The notes under the pieces are model-generated. The model was not told the origin of the DNA, did not search any database, and worked only from the letters and a program-made list of their open reading frames with translations. DNA of 64,000 bases from Varroa destructor. Lineage: Eukaryota; Arthropoda; Arachnida; Mesostigmata; Varroidae. Below are positions 35,009-47,365 of this stretch, piece after piece (the stretch's first letter is position 1; the number at the start of each line of letters is the position of its first letter). Location: positions 4,029,669 to 4,093,668 of the forward strand of contig NW_019211459.1 in NCBI RefSeq assembly GCF_002443255.2, read 5' to 3'. The translations under genes and the position numbers were made by a program.

Positions 35009-35875
35009 TGTACTAGCAACGCGCAGTTAAAAAAGTCATTCGATTTTAAAGTCCGCTGGATTTACTTGGAATAGCTTAATATTCTTATGAACCTCAATAT
35101 TAATAATGATACTAAGTATGATAGCTATCACGATTATGTGTTGCAGCAATTAAATTGCCATTAACAATGACTAGAGGCACCGCGTAGGATTAGTGAATCT
35201 GGACTTGGCATGTGGAAATGGTTTTTGCATCTGCCAGTTATCGCGTCTCTATGCCTCTTTTTACCCATTACTGTTTCCGTAATACATAACCTGCCTATCT
35301 GCAAGTCAAAGGGTCAGACTAGCCTTCCTTTCTCCCAGCTGCTCTCTCCTTTTCCTACAGTTTTTTTTGGCGTCTTTTTCCCAACCAGCTCCTTCATCAA
35401 CACGACGACTACTACTTGGTAGTCGCTCTGTCTGCTCCCCTCAACAGCGACTCGCAGTGTTCCGTCTCCTGGTCGTTTCCTCCGGCCACTGTCTTTCGGG
35501 TCGCCTTCTGATTACTACAGTCGAGCGATTGCGGCTCGGACGAACGACCCGAGCGATAAAGCAGCTGACCCTTTCGGCTGTTTCGTCCCTGCCTGCCCTT
35601 CGTTCAATCGTTGCTGCCTGTTTTCGCTTACCGTACGAGGCAAGGCCCCGCATTCGCTTACTCTGTCGTATAAAGACGACGGACAGAGTTGGGGCTAGAC
35701 AGCGACAGATAAAGTGAAGGTATGTGCGTGTCTTTGTGTACGAGGAGGAGAAAGAAGTGGTCGGCCGTTGTTGCGAACAGCCGAGAACGCCCCTGATTCT
35801 CTGTCCATGGTGGTTGTAGCAGTAGTAAAAGCAGTGTTGGAGGTAGCGCCGTCCGCCGTCCCAGTATAGCCCCTT
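35009..35875. other. Non-coding, becoming pyrimidine-rich
   Basis: Plus frames (35210-35422 and 35367-35717) are open in pyrimidine-rich sequence with Ser, Pro and Phe bias, and end near an AAG-GTATGT donor at about 35720. An untranslated exon ending there is possible. No protein family is recognised. Confidence 0.3.
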
Positions 35876-36535
35876 TTAGAGCCTCAGAGAGCTGCAGAGC
35901 TCTGTACTACGAACGCAGTCGGGCTCCCGCTCTGCCTCTCGCATTCTCCCACGCGTTCCTTGTACGAAGAATCGGGAGTCGGCCGTGCTAGCAGCAGGGA
36001 CACGAGGACAAGGAAGGCGTGCGCACGCGGGCGTTAACGAGCGTGTGACCACGTTGAAGTGCGGGTCACGTAGCAGAGCTCCCGCTGCCGCTTCGTTCCC
36101 ATTGCCGTTATAAGCCCTCCATAGGAGACATGCTACTGTGAGCCTTAGAGTTCGTGCCAGCAGCCTCCGTAAGGTTCGGTTCGCGTCCGTCTTGTCATCC
36201 TTCTGCGTATTTACCGCAGCTGCGTTCGGCAGCAGGCGTTCTTTTGGTCCATCGGCCAGTCTCAGTAGACCAACTCGGCACAGCCTTTCTATGTCTGGTC
36301 TCATGAAGCTAAGGCACACACGTCGAAGTCGCCTATCATTGACAAGAACAACAACGGCAACAACTGCGGCTATAACGATGAATACCATTAACTTGACGGA
36401 TAGTCTAACGTACCACATTGCTACAGTAATACGACACATGGAGAAGGGGCAGAGCAGGAATAAACTCTGACCGGACTCTGAGAAATCAATCTGGGACTTT
36501 TCCCTTATAACCCAGGTCACAGTGCTGATACTCAC
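35876..36535 (-). other. 219-codon open frame with one hydrophobic segment
   Basis: The frame opens at GTG (36535). The first ATG lies inside, before a hydrophobic run (LMVFIVIAAVVAVVVLV) followed by basic residues (NDRRLRR), as in a membrane anchor. The remainder is Arg/Ala-rich with no domain. The Val/Ala run derives from a GTT/GCC-rich stretch. The length is at the edge of chance expectation for a GC-rich block, so I regard it as unproven. Confidence 0.2.
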
Positions 36536-39500
36536 TCGTCATAATAGCGTCAATGAAATGGTGTTTGGTGCAACCTGCGCGCTGTTCGCTACAGAATTAA
36601 TCGATTACACGATCGCAAAGCTATAGATTGTTGTGCACACACGGTAGGAAACAAAAACGCGGCATTAATTTGAGCTGTAAGCTGTCCCTTTTCAAGCAGT
36701 CACAGATAGCTCATTATCATGGAGCTGTCGACCTTGGCTATCGGACTTAAATGGCTTGCTCGCTTTCGTTCATCAGGATCTCCGACACTTTGGCGATATT
36801 TAGCTTGCTAGAATCGTTTATGGAGTCTTCGGTTGGAAGTAGCCAGCCACCACATCTAATTTATGCACAAAATTGAAGAAATGTCAAAAGAGAATATTTT
36901 AATCGAGTTTTTCCCGGCAGAATTCATCCAAGAGCATTCCAGCTATTGGATACTCAAATCGACCAAGCGACCCGGGGCAAAAAATCTCAGTGTTCCAAAG
37001 CTATATGTCTCGGCGCCCGTTTCGGCTTCAACTGTATAACGCACTCGGAGCTTCTCGCCCTTCTTCCGCGCTTTGGATTAGGAAACATTATAGTAGTTTG
37101 AATTCTTTCTCAGCAGTAGAGCCTTTGAAGTTCATATAAATACTCATTATTCCCAGAGGGTCAATCTAATGTCTGTATATTTTCAGCGTACTATGCCAGG
37201 GTCCTTGATACGCATAGCGTACACATTGCCACTGTCAATATCTTTGAAAGTATGTGCTGATCATATAAAAGTATACGGATCTGTAAAGAGTTTACAACAA
37301 AAGTTTAGCAGCAAGCTTTGCTAGATATTTAGAAGTGGATCGAAAGATGATCTGTTGTTTTTAGTGCGCCGCTTTATAGTTCAAACGTAGAAATTCACAA
37401 GTAAAGGAAGTGCCGCAAAATCTCAAGTCCGAAAATGCAATTACATATCTCATCATTATGACTATTTTTTCGAAAATATTCAAAATGTCAGTTATGGCGG
37501 TCAGTATGCCCCACGCGACTTGCCAGCTAAATTTGACGGACTTTTTCGATATACGATTCTGATTAGGTATCAATCGTTTCGTATAATACGTCAAATCAAT
37601 AATGATCTACGCGGCGCTAGTGTCGAACCCAGCTCTAAACAAGAGAACAGGGAGCTTCTGAGAAAATCCTGAATAAATTTGCCATAAGGGTCGTATGTAA
37701 ATACCAATGTTATAAATATTGATTCGGTTCAAGATTATTGATAAAATCACTTATCTGGATGGAGAAGAGATAACTGTTTATAGTCGAAAAGTTGTTTAAT
37801 ATTACCCAGAGTACAATCAGCTAACGCTAAAGAGTATATATACATATATACACTCTCTAGCGTTATATTAAGAAAATTTATAACAATAACACCATGCATA
37901 AACGATCTTTTCCCATAAATGCTATTGCATGATTCCAGAGAATGAGCACCACTTATTAGTTCCATGTTGTGAACTTGTATCAAACATTTATAATTAAAAA
38001 AGAAGAAGCACTAGCTAGTTTGTAGCTACCTTTGCCATCACTCAATCATCCATCGAATATTTCCATTATTCTACCAGTTGAATCCTTACATTTAGCTGTC
38101 TGAGGACAATACAAGATTATCTTAAAAATTAAAGCCATCAAGTCTGTTACGTGGAAAACCTCGAGTAGCAATGTACCGTAATGGCAGACATTGTCTTCCG
38201 AGAGGTCAAACGGTTATATCGGGAAGGTTAAATATGCTCGTAAGGCTTTTGGACTTGATTTGCTGTGTTGCTTCTTATAAATCATCTCAAGCTATTCTTC
38301 CTGAATTGTCATCACTTTGCGAGCGCATGAAGCGGATCCACGCGTAAAGGTAGCCACCGCTTTTTCCATCGGCAGGGTTTCTCTTGTCTGCGCTTGATGC
38401 GCGGTGGGAGATATAGGGGAGTACAGAGATGCTTCGACCGTGGCTACGACGGGTTCTTTGAGTTGCTGACAAACTAATTCGACAGTGATAGACGTTAGAA
38501 GAGAAAAAAAAAACAGAACTGTCAAAAGAGGTGGAACGGAGGAGGAACGTGCAATCAAACCTCGTTTCAACAGTAGCACCTTCAAAAGTGTCTGCATAGA
38601 AAGTAGCAGAAATAACAGCGGAAAAGGTCGCAGACAAGGACATGCTTCAACTCTGTATCATGCTTGCCTTTCGTAAATCGCCGATTTCGTAAATGAATCG
38701 CCGGTAAATTCGCGTCGACCACCGAAGCCAGCGTTGCCTTGACTGTTCTTCGCCTTCGTCAAAATTTGGAGAAACTTCAACTTTAGGAAAAACAACAGCG
38801 GAACTATGAGAAATACTATTACTGTTACTACCGCCGGTGCTGTTACCGCTGCACCAAAATCATGTTCTCATATTGCTATGATTTGGCTCGCTTTCCAGAT
38901 CTGTTTTGGTGCTGTCTGCCGCTCGGTCATATTGCTTGCAGTTGAGTGTCTGCTGTCTGTCACATAGTCATCATTGTTCTCGGCTCCTATCTATAGCACA
39001 ATGTAGCATCAAGAGTCGATGAGTAGGTAAGCATCCGGCTCTTGGAGTATTACCATCTTGGCCTGCTTCAAATAGAAGATGCTATTCTTTTTTTCCTATT
39101 CGTTGAGAGGGGACGCTTGTTGTTGCAGAATGTTCGCCTCGCGCGGTCGTCTGCTATCGACATAACAATATGGTACAAAAACAATTGAGCTAAGGAAAGC
39201 GCATCCGTCCATGCGACTGAGAAGGACAATGCTCGGACGATACGGACATAGCGGCACACACAAAAACAAGGCCACGTCGACATTCAGAGGGAATGCACGC
39301 GCAAAGAAAACCCGTGCAGAATAATAACCGGATGAATACAATTGCCACTATGGATAGAAACGACAGACAAGACAACTAATTTATTCGAGAACGTGTGGAA
39401 AACCCGAAATGCAAATTAACCGTATGACGAACGTAGTTTTGCCAGTGGTATAACAGTGAAGTTGCAGTGGCAAAATGGCAACAAAGATTCTCTCTTGATT

Positions 39501-40800
39501 ATCAGCACCAATCAACCAATTCAGAATTAGGGAAACTGGCTACCGAAAATAATCATTTTGATTAGTTAGATAAATCTAGGACCCCGTTGAGAACAACATA
39601 TCTGCTAAATGTTCCTCAACCAAAGGCCTCAAATAACGGCTCCTTTTTTGAATAAAATTAACTACGGCCCATGTTATATTTCCTTTTAGTTAAGGCAAAA
39701 GGGTAGATCTTCTCATACCTTTATTTGGATTGCCCCAGGGACGATCCTTAAAAATCCTTTGAATGGGATCGCATTTGACTCGTCGGCCAACTTAGCTGTT
39801 TACTTAGTAACTTAGCGGCAAACTGTCAGTGTTAATTCGCTATATATTAGCTAAGGCCAGCATGGTCGAGTTCGTATTATTTTTTGTCTATATTTCCCAC
39901 GAGACTTTCTCGTATCGTCTAGCGCAATAGATTTTTTACTGCACCTGTCTAAATCTGGCTTGTTGCCTAAGTACTCGAATGATCCTAGGTGAAGGTATTT
40001 GCACATGTAACGTAAGTTTTTTTTTAATTCTACAAGATTACACACAAGAATAATTTTCTACAGCCACCTTTATCAAAGTTATTTTATTCTGCATCCCCTG
40101 AATAGCACTTTATAATTATTATAACAATAATAATAATTATTATTATTATTATAATTCATAACGAAACACTCTGAAAGCCATTTTAAAACAAACAAGGATC
40201 TTCACCGATGGACGACCGTGAGCATCGGCCAAGAAGGAAAGCAGAAGGACCTACTTAGGAGCGATCATCAATTAGGTTAATTCCAAAGCATTTAGCTACG
40301 TTAAGCTTCAAATGCACTATACGATTAAATAAATACGGTTAGCTGTGATAAACAACCAATTAAGCTTGAAAACTATTGCTCAGATAGATGTATACATGCA
40401 CACGTTCCCTGTATGCTACGAAATGATGACCTTCTTTAGGCTCAAATGCCATCACTTCTTTTATCCCGGCCTTTAGACTATATATGTGCACCTTGCGCCT
40501 ACATTATTTCAAAGGGAATGCGAGGCCTTGAGACGTAAAGCTGATTCAGAGTATTCCCCTTTCTGTTCAAGGCTGCTCCTCTCTTTTCTAACCGATTATA
40601 ATTAATGTTTCGCATAGCGAGTTAAATACGACTAGCAATGCTGCTTGATCGGCCAGCTGGCCAACCAACGTGGCAAGTGCCAATATGATAGACCTTTAGA
40701 CAGACACTGGCAAAAAAAAGCAGAGGACAAAAGTATGCCGCCTGTCCCTATCGGCCAGTGGCGGTGTAACGTCTTTTTTCGGTGATAGCTGTGAGGTCGA
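36536..40800. other. Non-coding stretch
   Basis: Mostly AT-rich. It contains a hairpin at 37822-37865 and an AT/TTA-rich low-complexity tract at about 40107-40158. Overlapping short frames at 38287-38676 and 39068-39375 have no splice support. A TAG-GTAAGC donor at about 39028 has no open exon. Confidence 0.4.
37822..37865. other. Hairpin, 20-nt arms, two mismatches
   Basis: Arms 37822-37841 and 37846-37865 pair at 18 of 20 positions around a 4-base loop. Both mismatches are A opposite C. The short loop and the AT-rich upper stem make a microRNA precursor less likely than an old inverted repeat. Confidence 0.8.
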
Positions 40801-40812
40801 CCGCGGCTGTGG

Positions 40813-41011
40813 ATGGAGTTCGAAAATGTTCCGGACGACTATGCAGCCTACGGTCTAGGCCTTATACATCTTCTGTTCGTCAGAAACGTTGTAGTCCCTC
40901 CCTTTATACTCCAAAGGCCGTCAGCTGCTAACTTTAACAGGGAAGCGCGGCTCCCAAGGCGATTTCGAACAGACTTGTCGTTCCTTTGCGCTGAGCGTCG
41001 TTTCCCACAGG
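40813..41011 (+). other. Open frame ending at a CAG-GTACCA site
   Basis: An ATG frame, MEFENVPDDYAAYGLG and onward, runs to TTTCCCACAG-GTACC at about 41011. That site can be read either as a weak donor or as a decent acceptor for the exon to the right. If unspliced, the frame continues to 41163. It may be a start exon or chance. Confidence 0.2.
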
Positions 41012-41111
41012 TACCAATACTATGCTGTTTGTGGCTCTGCGCCGATGTTTCCAGCCCTGCCAGGCTGCCCTTTTCCTTTTCTCCTTTATCTCATCCTTGT
41101 CCTCCTTCTAG

Positions 41112-41303
41112 CTGCAATGAAGTTTCTATGGCTGCAGCAGCAGTGGCGACACAATCAAAATAATGCCTTTGTTATCTCTCCATATAGTTATACTAAATGG
41201 TCGTTTGCTCGAATTGAAATAAAGCTAGCCACTAAGAGGGGCAGCAGTGGCCAGGGCATCAAGCTAAAGCAAAACGAGGAACCAGAACAGGCAGTTTTCA
41301 GTG
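41112..41303 (+). CDS. Candidate internal exon with very strong splice sites
   Basis: A long pyrimidine tract (41060-41109) ending TTCTAG precedes the exon, and a perfect GTAAGT donor follows GTG at 41303. The 192 bases are open when two bases are taken from the start: AMKFLWLQQQWRHNQNN, AFVISPYSYTKWSFARI, then KLKQNEEPEQAVFS. It leaves in phase 1. The composition is mixed and protein-like, but no domain is recognised. It would accept a phase-1 donor such as 29968 or 27427. A non-coding internal exon is the main alternative. Confidence 0.42.
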
Positions 41304-41977
41304 GTAAGTAATAAATAAATAAGCAATAAAGTATGTACTCTGTACGACTTGATCTACAATGGTCTATAGGCCTAGGTCAGAAGCTGCATTTTACAGTCAG
41401 CTAAGTCACATAACGGTCGCGTTATGCGACATACGTGCGCAATGAATCAGCTGTCTGCTGACAAAGTTGAAACTTCATTGAAAAGAAACCGTTTTGTCCT
41501 AAATGCTGGTGCAAAACAGACAGAATCAATAGACAAATCGGAAAAGTAGGTAGAGCTGGATAAATTCATTTTATTGCTTAATTCATGCATGACACATAGG
41601 TACAGATAACTTTAAACGATCATAAATACAATGCAAGGCCCGTACGCAAAGACTGGATAAAGACTTGGTATAATATATATGGTACCTCTAGCTTACAGGC
41701 TAACGTATCATTCGTTCGCCATTTGTATTGAATGTAAACGCACCTATGTGGATTCAATGTATCGCGTACACCTTCGAGTTTCGATCACGGCTTTTGTGAA
41801 CGGACACTTTATACAAGCTGTGGTGATCTTGTATACTCGATCGGGTACAGACATTTTAGAAGTTTCCAATAATGTCTATATGTAAGTGGACGGAAGTGTT
41901 TCGAAGCAGCAAACGTATGTTAATTAAGAATGCCGTAAACCACTAGGCTTTTTCACTTAATACAGAAACGTCTACGC

Positions 41978-41978
<1 letters not shown>

Positions 41979-42027
<49 letters not shown>
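41979..42027. repeat. (TA)24-25 microsatellite
   Basis: The longest simple repeat in the window, uninterrupted TA. It may extrude as a cruciform and is a likely length-variable site. Confidence 0.95.
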
Positions 42028-42032
<5 letters not shown>

Positions 42033-42870
42033 CGTCAAAAGATGATAGCTTATTTGAAAAGGTCCACTTTTATTGGCAAAATATATCGCCCATTGATTGT
42101 TCCGAGTCACAAATGCAGAAAAACGTGTGATGCTGAGTTTTTTGACGACTTTGCCTTTTTTGACGCGACCACTTATTAGAAAGCACTTGCTGGAGTTTCC
42201 ATATGACTAACCTGCAGAACATGAACCTTGGGGTCGCTGGGTCAGTTAACGACCAGCCCAGCTGTGTAGAATAGGAATTCGCAGAAACCGAATCGTTTGG
42301 AAAGTGACGAGTTGGCTAACATCAGTAGTCTCTTTCTAGCCGCGAGGTCGATTGACTATCCAGCTCCATTGGTTGTGAGTGAACAAATCCTGCGTATAAT
42401 ACAGGACGATGATGTGAGCTTACATTACTGCAAGCAGACGTCTGCTATTGCTACTTAGCGATTATCTCGGCCAAGTAGCTTCTAAATTGTTTGTTATTTA
42501 AGCCCACACCTCTGATCAAATCGCTGGCTGGATGTTCACGATAGCTACATGATCACTGACTTCACCTACTTTTGTTCGGTTACTTTAGGATTATTGCGAA
42601 GCCGGACAAATGATTTTTCCCACATTTTTATAAACACCTTATTAATCCGAAATATTTAAAACGTATGTCTCTTAGAAGCGCTTCAGTCCCCTTTACGATT
42701 TCGGCCTTCGCTGTTTTTTCGCGTTATCACCCACGTCGCCGCCGATAGTACGGCCACCTTTTTATGGCAAAGCACATGGGAGCAACAAAGCTACGCAGAC
42801 AACAAAACTATTCAAGCTCTGTCCAAGAGGAAGTGGTCTTTGCCCGACCGCCGTCCCGGCGTTCGCTCGC

Positions 42871-42892
42871 TCACTCACTCACTCACTCACTC
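42871..42892 (+). repeat. (TCAC)n microsatellite
   Basis: Five tandem TCAC units flanked by CGCTCGC words. Confidence 0.85.
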
Positions 42893-43637
42893 GTATCATA
42901 CCTGTAACAACAACAGCAGGAAGACTATCCGCCCCCCCGCTATATTGTACTCACTATACACTGTCTATATATAGAGACCTATTCGAAACAAGTTTGCTGT
43001 TGCTGATCGCCTCAGGACTTGAAGAGACGCGTGTGTCGCCCGTTTTGTCGGGTCGGCCGCCAACGCCACTTCAGATAACGGGGGGAGGGAGTCCCCAGCG
43101 GTTCTCTGGGCACGCGGTTGAAGTAACCTGCCATCGAGCCCGAATTTGGCTGGATAGGCCCCCATTGGCTTGCCCAAGACTCTGCGGCTGTAGCAGCGTT
43201 CTGTGGAGAAACCCACTGGCCTGCGTTTCCTTCCATCTCCTTGGCAAGGATTACTTTGAAAAGCCGTACACTAGCTGTTTGACTTACTATGTATGGCTGC
43301 TAATTTGGAGGTGAAACTATATCACTTCAGCGGGGAATGTGGGTTATGGGCTCTCTCTAAGGTTGCGCTCTGAAATTGACCCTTTTGTTCGGGTTCCGTG
43401 CTCAGTCGCAACAATGTTGTTTGTCACTGTGACTATTTCGACTATTGGTGTTCTTAAAAACGCAAAGGCAGGAATTAGTCTGCGGACAGATGAAGACTAC
43501 GGCAAGTGAGATGCGAGCCTTATGCGTAGATTGCAGGGCCGGACACAAATCGATCCAGCTGCAGTACGGCCTATGGGACTGTGTTAAAAGCTTCACGCGA
43601 TCCATTATTTGATTGTGTTTATAATGTTTGTACGACA

Positions 43638-43677
43638 AACAAGGTCTTGCCTAAATTATGCTTAGCAAGACCTTGTT
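43638..43677. other. Perfect 13-bp inverted repeat, 14-nt loop
   Basis: AACAAGGTCTTGC at 43638-43650 and its exact reverse complement at 43665-43677. The loop allows three more pairs after one bulge. No coding or tRNA context. Confidence 0.85.
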
Positions 43678-44152
43678 AATAAAAACAAGCATAAGACATT
43701 TAATATTTGAGTATGACTTCAGTACTATACAGTCTCGACTATAAGATGAGACCGAATGTTGTACGTTTTGTTTTCTAGCCGTTATAGTATCACTTTCACA
43801 ATGTAAACTGAAATGGTAATAAAAGTGTGATTTCAATACGTACATATTTGCCCTATACTGATTTCATAATGTGCTTTGCCTTATTATTATTATTATTATC
43901 ATTTATAATAAGCATGATGACATAATTCAGCTCACAATAATCGATCTACGTTGCCGAAAACAATAACCCTATGGTTGAAATAACAACACGTAGTTCAGTC
44001 TCCGTTGCAGTCCGTTCAGTCGGGAGTTAGATAGATTAACGCTTGCGAACGAAGTAGCAGCGATTGAGTTTACCCACCGGCATTCAGCATTCGTTTTCTC
44101 GCCTGCCAATTCGTCGCTATCCAGTGAAATTGTTTCCTTCCCAAGTGCATTT

Positions 44153-44181
44153 TTACTACTACTACTACTACTACTACTACT
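44153..44181 (+). repeat. (ACT)n microsatellite
   Basis: About nine ACT units. They produce a poly-Tyr tract in a chance frame. Confidence 0.9.
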
Positions 44182-45195
44182 ATTACTGTTGCTATTACGA
44201 TTACCTCTGTGCCTCCGAACGACCTGAGCGACTAAACAGATTCGGCCTGTTGGGACAAGCTGAAGCCTGTAGGGAGCTGCAGTCGCAACACTCAGCCGGC
44301 CGCTAGCAGTCTTCGTGGAGCATCGGTCCGGAAGTACACGATTTGGCTGGCGCTCACTTCGACTACAACCAATTGCATTTCCCCTTACGGTCGAAATTTG
44401 TGAGAAGGACGCTGCTTCCCCGCTCTCTCGAGCCGACGGCTGGCCTGCTCGACACGTTCACCTCCTCTGCCATCGCATCTACCTATGGGAAATGTAGTAG
44501 AAATATGCCTCACGACGACAGGTGATGGTTGTCGCTCCACGCCCCCTGAAGCCACCTTGAACAGCTCCACCCCCGCCATAAACGAGTGACTCACAGGCAG
44601 AACAGAAAAGAACTGAACGCAAAATACCCCCAAGACGAAGCATCCATTTAGCTGTCGATGAAACTCGCCAAATCGTGTACGTGTAACTTACGCGAAAATA
44701 GTCATAGTAACTTGGCTTATTATCATAGTAACTAGCGACAATTAAGTGAGCATAATTGCAATTGTTCCACACTATTTGATCGCTTTCCATATAAGCAGAT
44801 GCGTACGATCGAATGTGTCACTTATTCCCATGGCATCGGATCCAGACGTTGTTTACGGAAAGCAAATATTCTTTTTACAATTTCTAAACAACGTAAGTTT
44901 TTCCTAACCCACCGTAACCCACTGGATTCGATTTTGATGTTCCATTTCAATAAAATCAATCTTCCGTCCACACATGGTAAAACATAAAATATGGGGTAAC
45001 AATCCGAAAGATACATTTACGAGGTCAAATCGTCACCGGTTATAGCAAAAAAAGAATCAGCCAAATGAATAAATATTTTAATTGAGAACTGTTGCTCAGC
45101 CTCAAACCGACGCGTTACGTGTTCTTCCCGATTACTCTTGTCTAGTCATCACTAGGTTGTGAACCTGTAACCTAGAGTACATAATAGGTGTTTAC

Positions 45196-45321
45196 CTGTC
45201 AAGCGTATCCATGGTCCATAACCATTTTTCAAATAAGTGCGCGTCTCACGTACGGGAATATAACTCCGAATTTTCTTGATAGTGTTAAATGGGTATCCAC
45301 CTTGGACATAATCATATTGGC
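45196..45321 (-). CDS. Candidate internal exon (minus strand)
   Basis: Read on minus, a GACTAG acceptor precedes 126 open bases and a GACAG-GTAAAC donor follows. The frame reads QYDYVQGGYPFNTIKK, IRSYIPVRETRTYLK, NGYGPWIRLT and leaves in phase 1. The peptide is Tyr- and Arg-rich and not low-complexity. The acceptor is ordinary and no second exon could be tied to it, so it may be an exon, a transposon fragment or chance. Confidence 0.25.
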
Positions 45322-45386
45322 CTAGTCGACTCTGATGTCAGGACAGTAGTTGGTAAAATTCACGGTGTGTTTCGGCCTTTATATTT

Positions 45387-45436
45387 AAGATGGCTGAGGT
45401 CACTTGCTTCATAGGCAGGAGACTTCGACTCTGTAG
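45387..45436 (+). repeat. tRNA-like remnant
   Basis: AAGATGGCTGAGGTCACT resembles a tRNA A box. An anticodon-like hairpin (TGC TTCATAG GCA) and a truncated TTCGACTC T-loop follow. The T stem is incomplete. It shares TCACTTG...GGAGAC with the segment at 48784-48850, suggesting a common tRNA-derived family. Confidence 0.28.
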
Positions 45437-47311
45437 TTACGCTCGTAACTCATTCGTCGTTGAACGTAAGTGACTGATAAAAGGTAGCAGCGGTAGTGGC
45501 GCAGGACAGCGCCGGTACAGAGTGTGAAATAAAAAAATATATATTTTTGTATATAAACACATCAAAACAATGGCATGAGATTGCTGATTCTATTTACAGA
45601 AAGAGCATTACTGGGTTAAGGCATATACATTTATGTTAAGAATTGCTTTGCACAGTCTATGAATGTCAGAATGGACTAACCTTTGGTACATCGTGTTTGT
45701 GGGACCCGTAGCTGTAATTTGTAAGAGACGTTGTTTATAAATGGCCTGTTAACAAACACTCTAGCATGACATATCTGTTTGTTTATGTAGCACATAAATA
45801 GAGAATATCAGTGACAACAAAAGCTACCTCGATTGTCGATACCGTCTTTCTACTTATTTGCCGGAAGCCGCTGCAATATATTGTTGGCTTTCACAACTGG
45901 AAGACGTAGATCAGCGCCATATCAATATCGATAAACGCGACTAAAGTATGTACAGGGATCAACCACTTGCCACCTGCCGTTCACCGTTGATTGCCACTTG
46001 TGCCGTCACCGACGGTGCATAATGTCATCAATTTAATTTATTGTTATCTATCTTATATTGCATGGTACATGCACTGTATAGTTACAATATATAGCGGTTA
46101 TAATCGACTAGCTGTCTAGCCGGTATTCCTGGTGCCGCCACCAATATTGAGAATTATAAACCAAACAGTCACTCACACACCATCAGATACGTGCAACAAG
46201 CGTCGCATTTGCCTGCCCAGCCAGCTGACTGGCTAGCCGCCCAATGACAGGAGAACCCACGACTGGGCAGGACAGACCCGAACGGGCTCAAACGTGCAGC
46301 CCACAATATTTTCCCCTGTGTCGCTGCTGCCACTGCTGTAGCAGCGATGGCCCAGATCAGTGGTCCGCAGTGGCCAGGGTTTGCCTCTGGGATGGTTACG
46401 TTTTTCACCAGTGTGCCACAGCCGCTGGGAACGAAGCTACTGAACGCTAGCTGAAACGAAGCAGGCGGAAGATTCCCGGTTCTTCCTTGCTGCCAGCGAC
46501 AACTGTCGCTAGTCGACATTGCTCGATGGCCAGCGTTGTTGTTGTTGTGGTGACGATAGTGGCAGTACTTATTAGCCGGCTTGTTTTGACACTCCTCTAG
46601 GTGACACTAGCTGACATTTATTCCTGTAGCCGCTATCCTTTCCCGCCTGTGTTCGGGGTGAGGCTTCTGGGCTATTATCCTAGTGGGGCAGCGACCCATT
46701 GTGATCCGGCCACCTGCTTTCCGTTTCCTATTCAGAGGAAGATTTTCGAGGCTGCGGGCTTTGTTCGGTAGGCGTATGCCGGATGGCGACGGGTAATGAG
46801 AGGCAGACCCTGTGTGCAGCTCCGTCGGATCGCGATGATCCTAAGCTTATGAAAACGTCGTACTTAAATGAGACCTACCACTAGTCTCTGCCAAACTAAG
46901 GTAGCCAAACGTAGGCCGTAAGAAGAGAGCCTTACAGGGAAAAACTCAGCACCGAATCATCGTTGCTTCCGCCGACCCTGGCTCTTCGCTATATCCGTCG
47001 GTCGACCATTGCAAGGAACCCATAGAAGCACGCGCCTAAACCCTCCGACTCCGGAAGTTATCTTCCCTTGAGGGGCACTCTCGACTCCCGTCATCGGCCA
47101 ACCTGCTTACAGATACAGTACACCCTATACGAGCGCTTCAACGCTCCGAACAACCGTGACGACATCTACGTCGGTCGACCACACCAGCAGACGGCAACAG
47201 CAACAATCAAAATAACAGTATTTTCTGTTACTATGACTTTTATTATAACAACTTAAAGCAAATTGTTACTGTTCTCATGAAGCAAAATGGTTACACAAGA
47301 TTAAAAACCCT

Positions 47312-47365
47312 ACCCAGTCACAAGGGGCAGCCTACCTATATATAAGCTACCCCTTGCGACTGGGT
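47312..47365. other. Hairpin, 20-nt arms, two mismatches, 14-nt loop
   Basis: Arms 47312-47331 and 47346-47365 pair at 18 of 20 positions. The two mismatches are A opposite C and C opposite A. Arm length, GC content and loop size make this the most microRNA-like of the hairpins here, but no lower stem extends beyond the arms. An old inverted repeat explains it equally well. Confidence 0.8.

Larger units (their letters stand above)
41304..45195. other. Non-coding stretch with repeats
   Basis: It contains the long TA array, TCAC and ACT arrays, a hairpin at 43638-43677, and GC-richer blocks at 42690-43260 and 44040-44640. The frames in those blocks on both strands are unrecognised. Nothing supports a gene. 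Confidence 0.4.

Noticed and set aside
44064..44306. ORF with a poly-Tyr tract
   Set aside because: The tract is the (ACT)n microsatellite read in frame; the flanks show no coding character.
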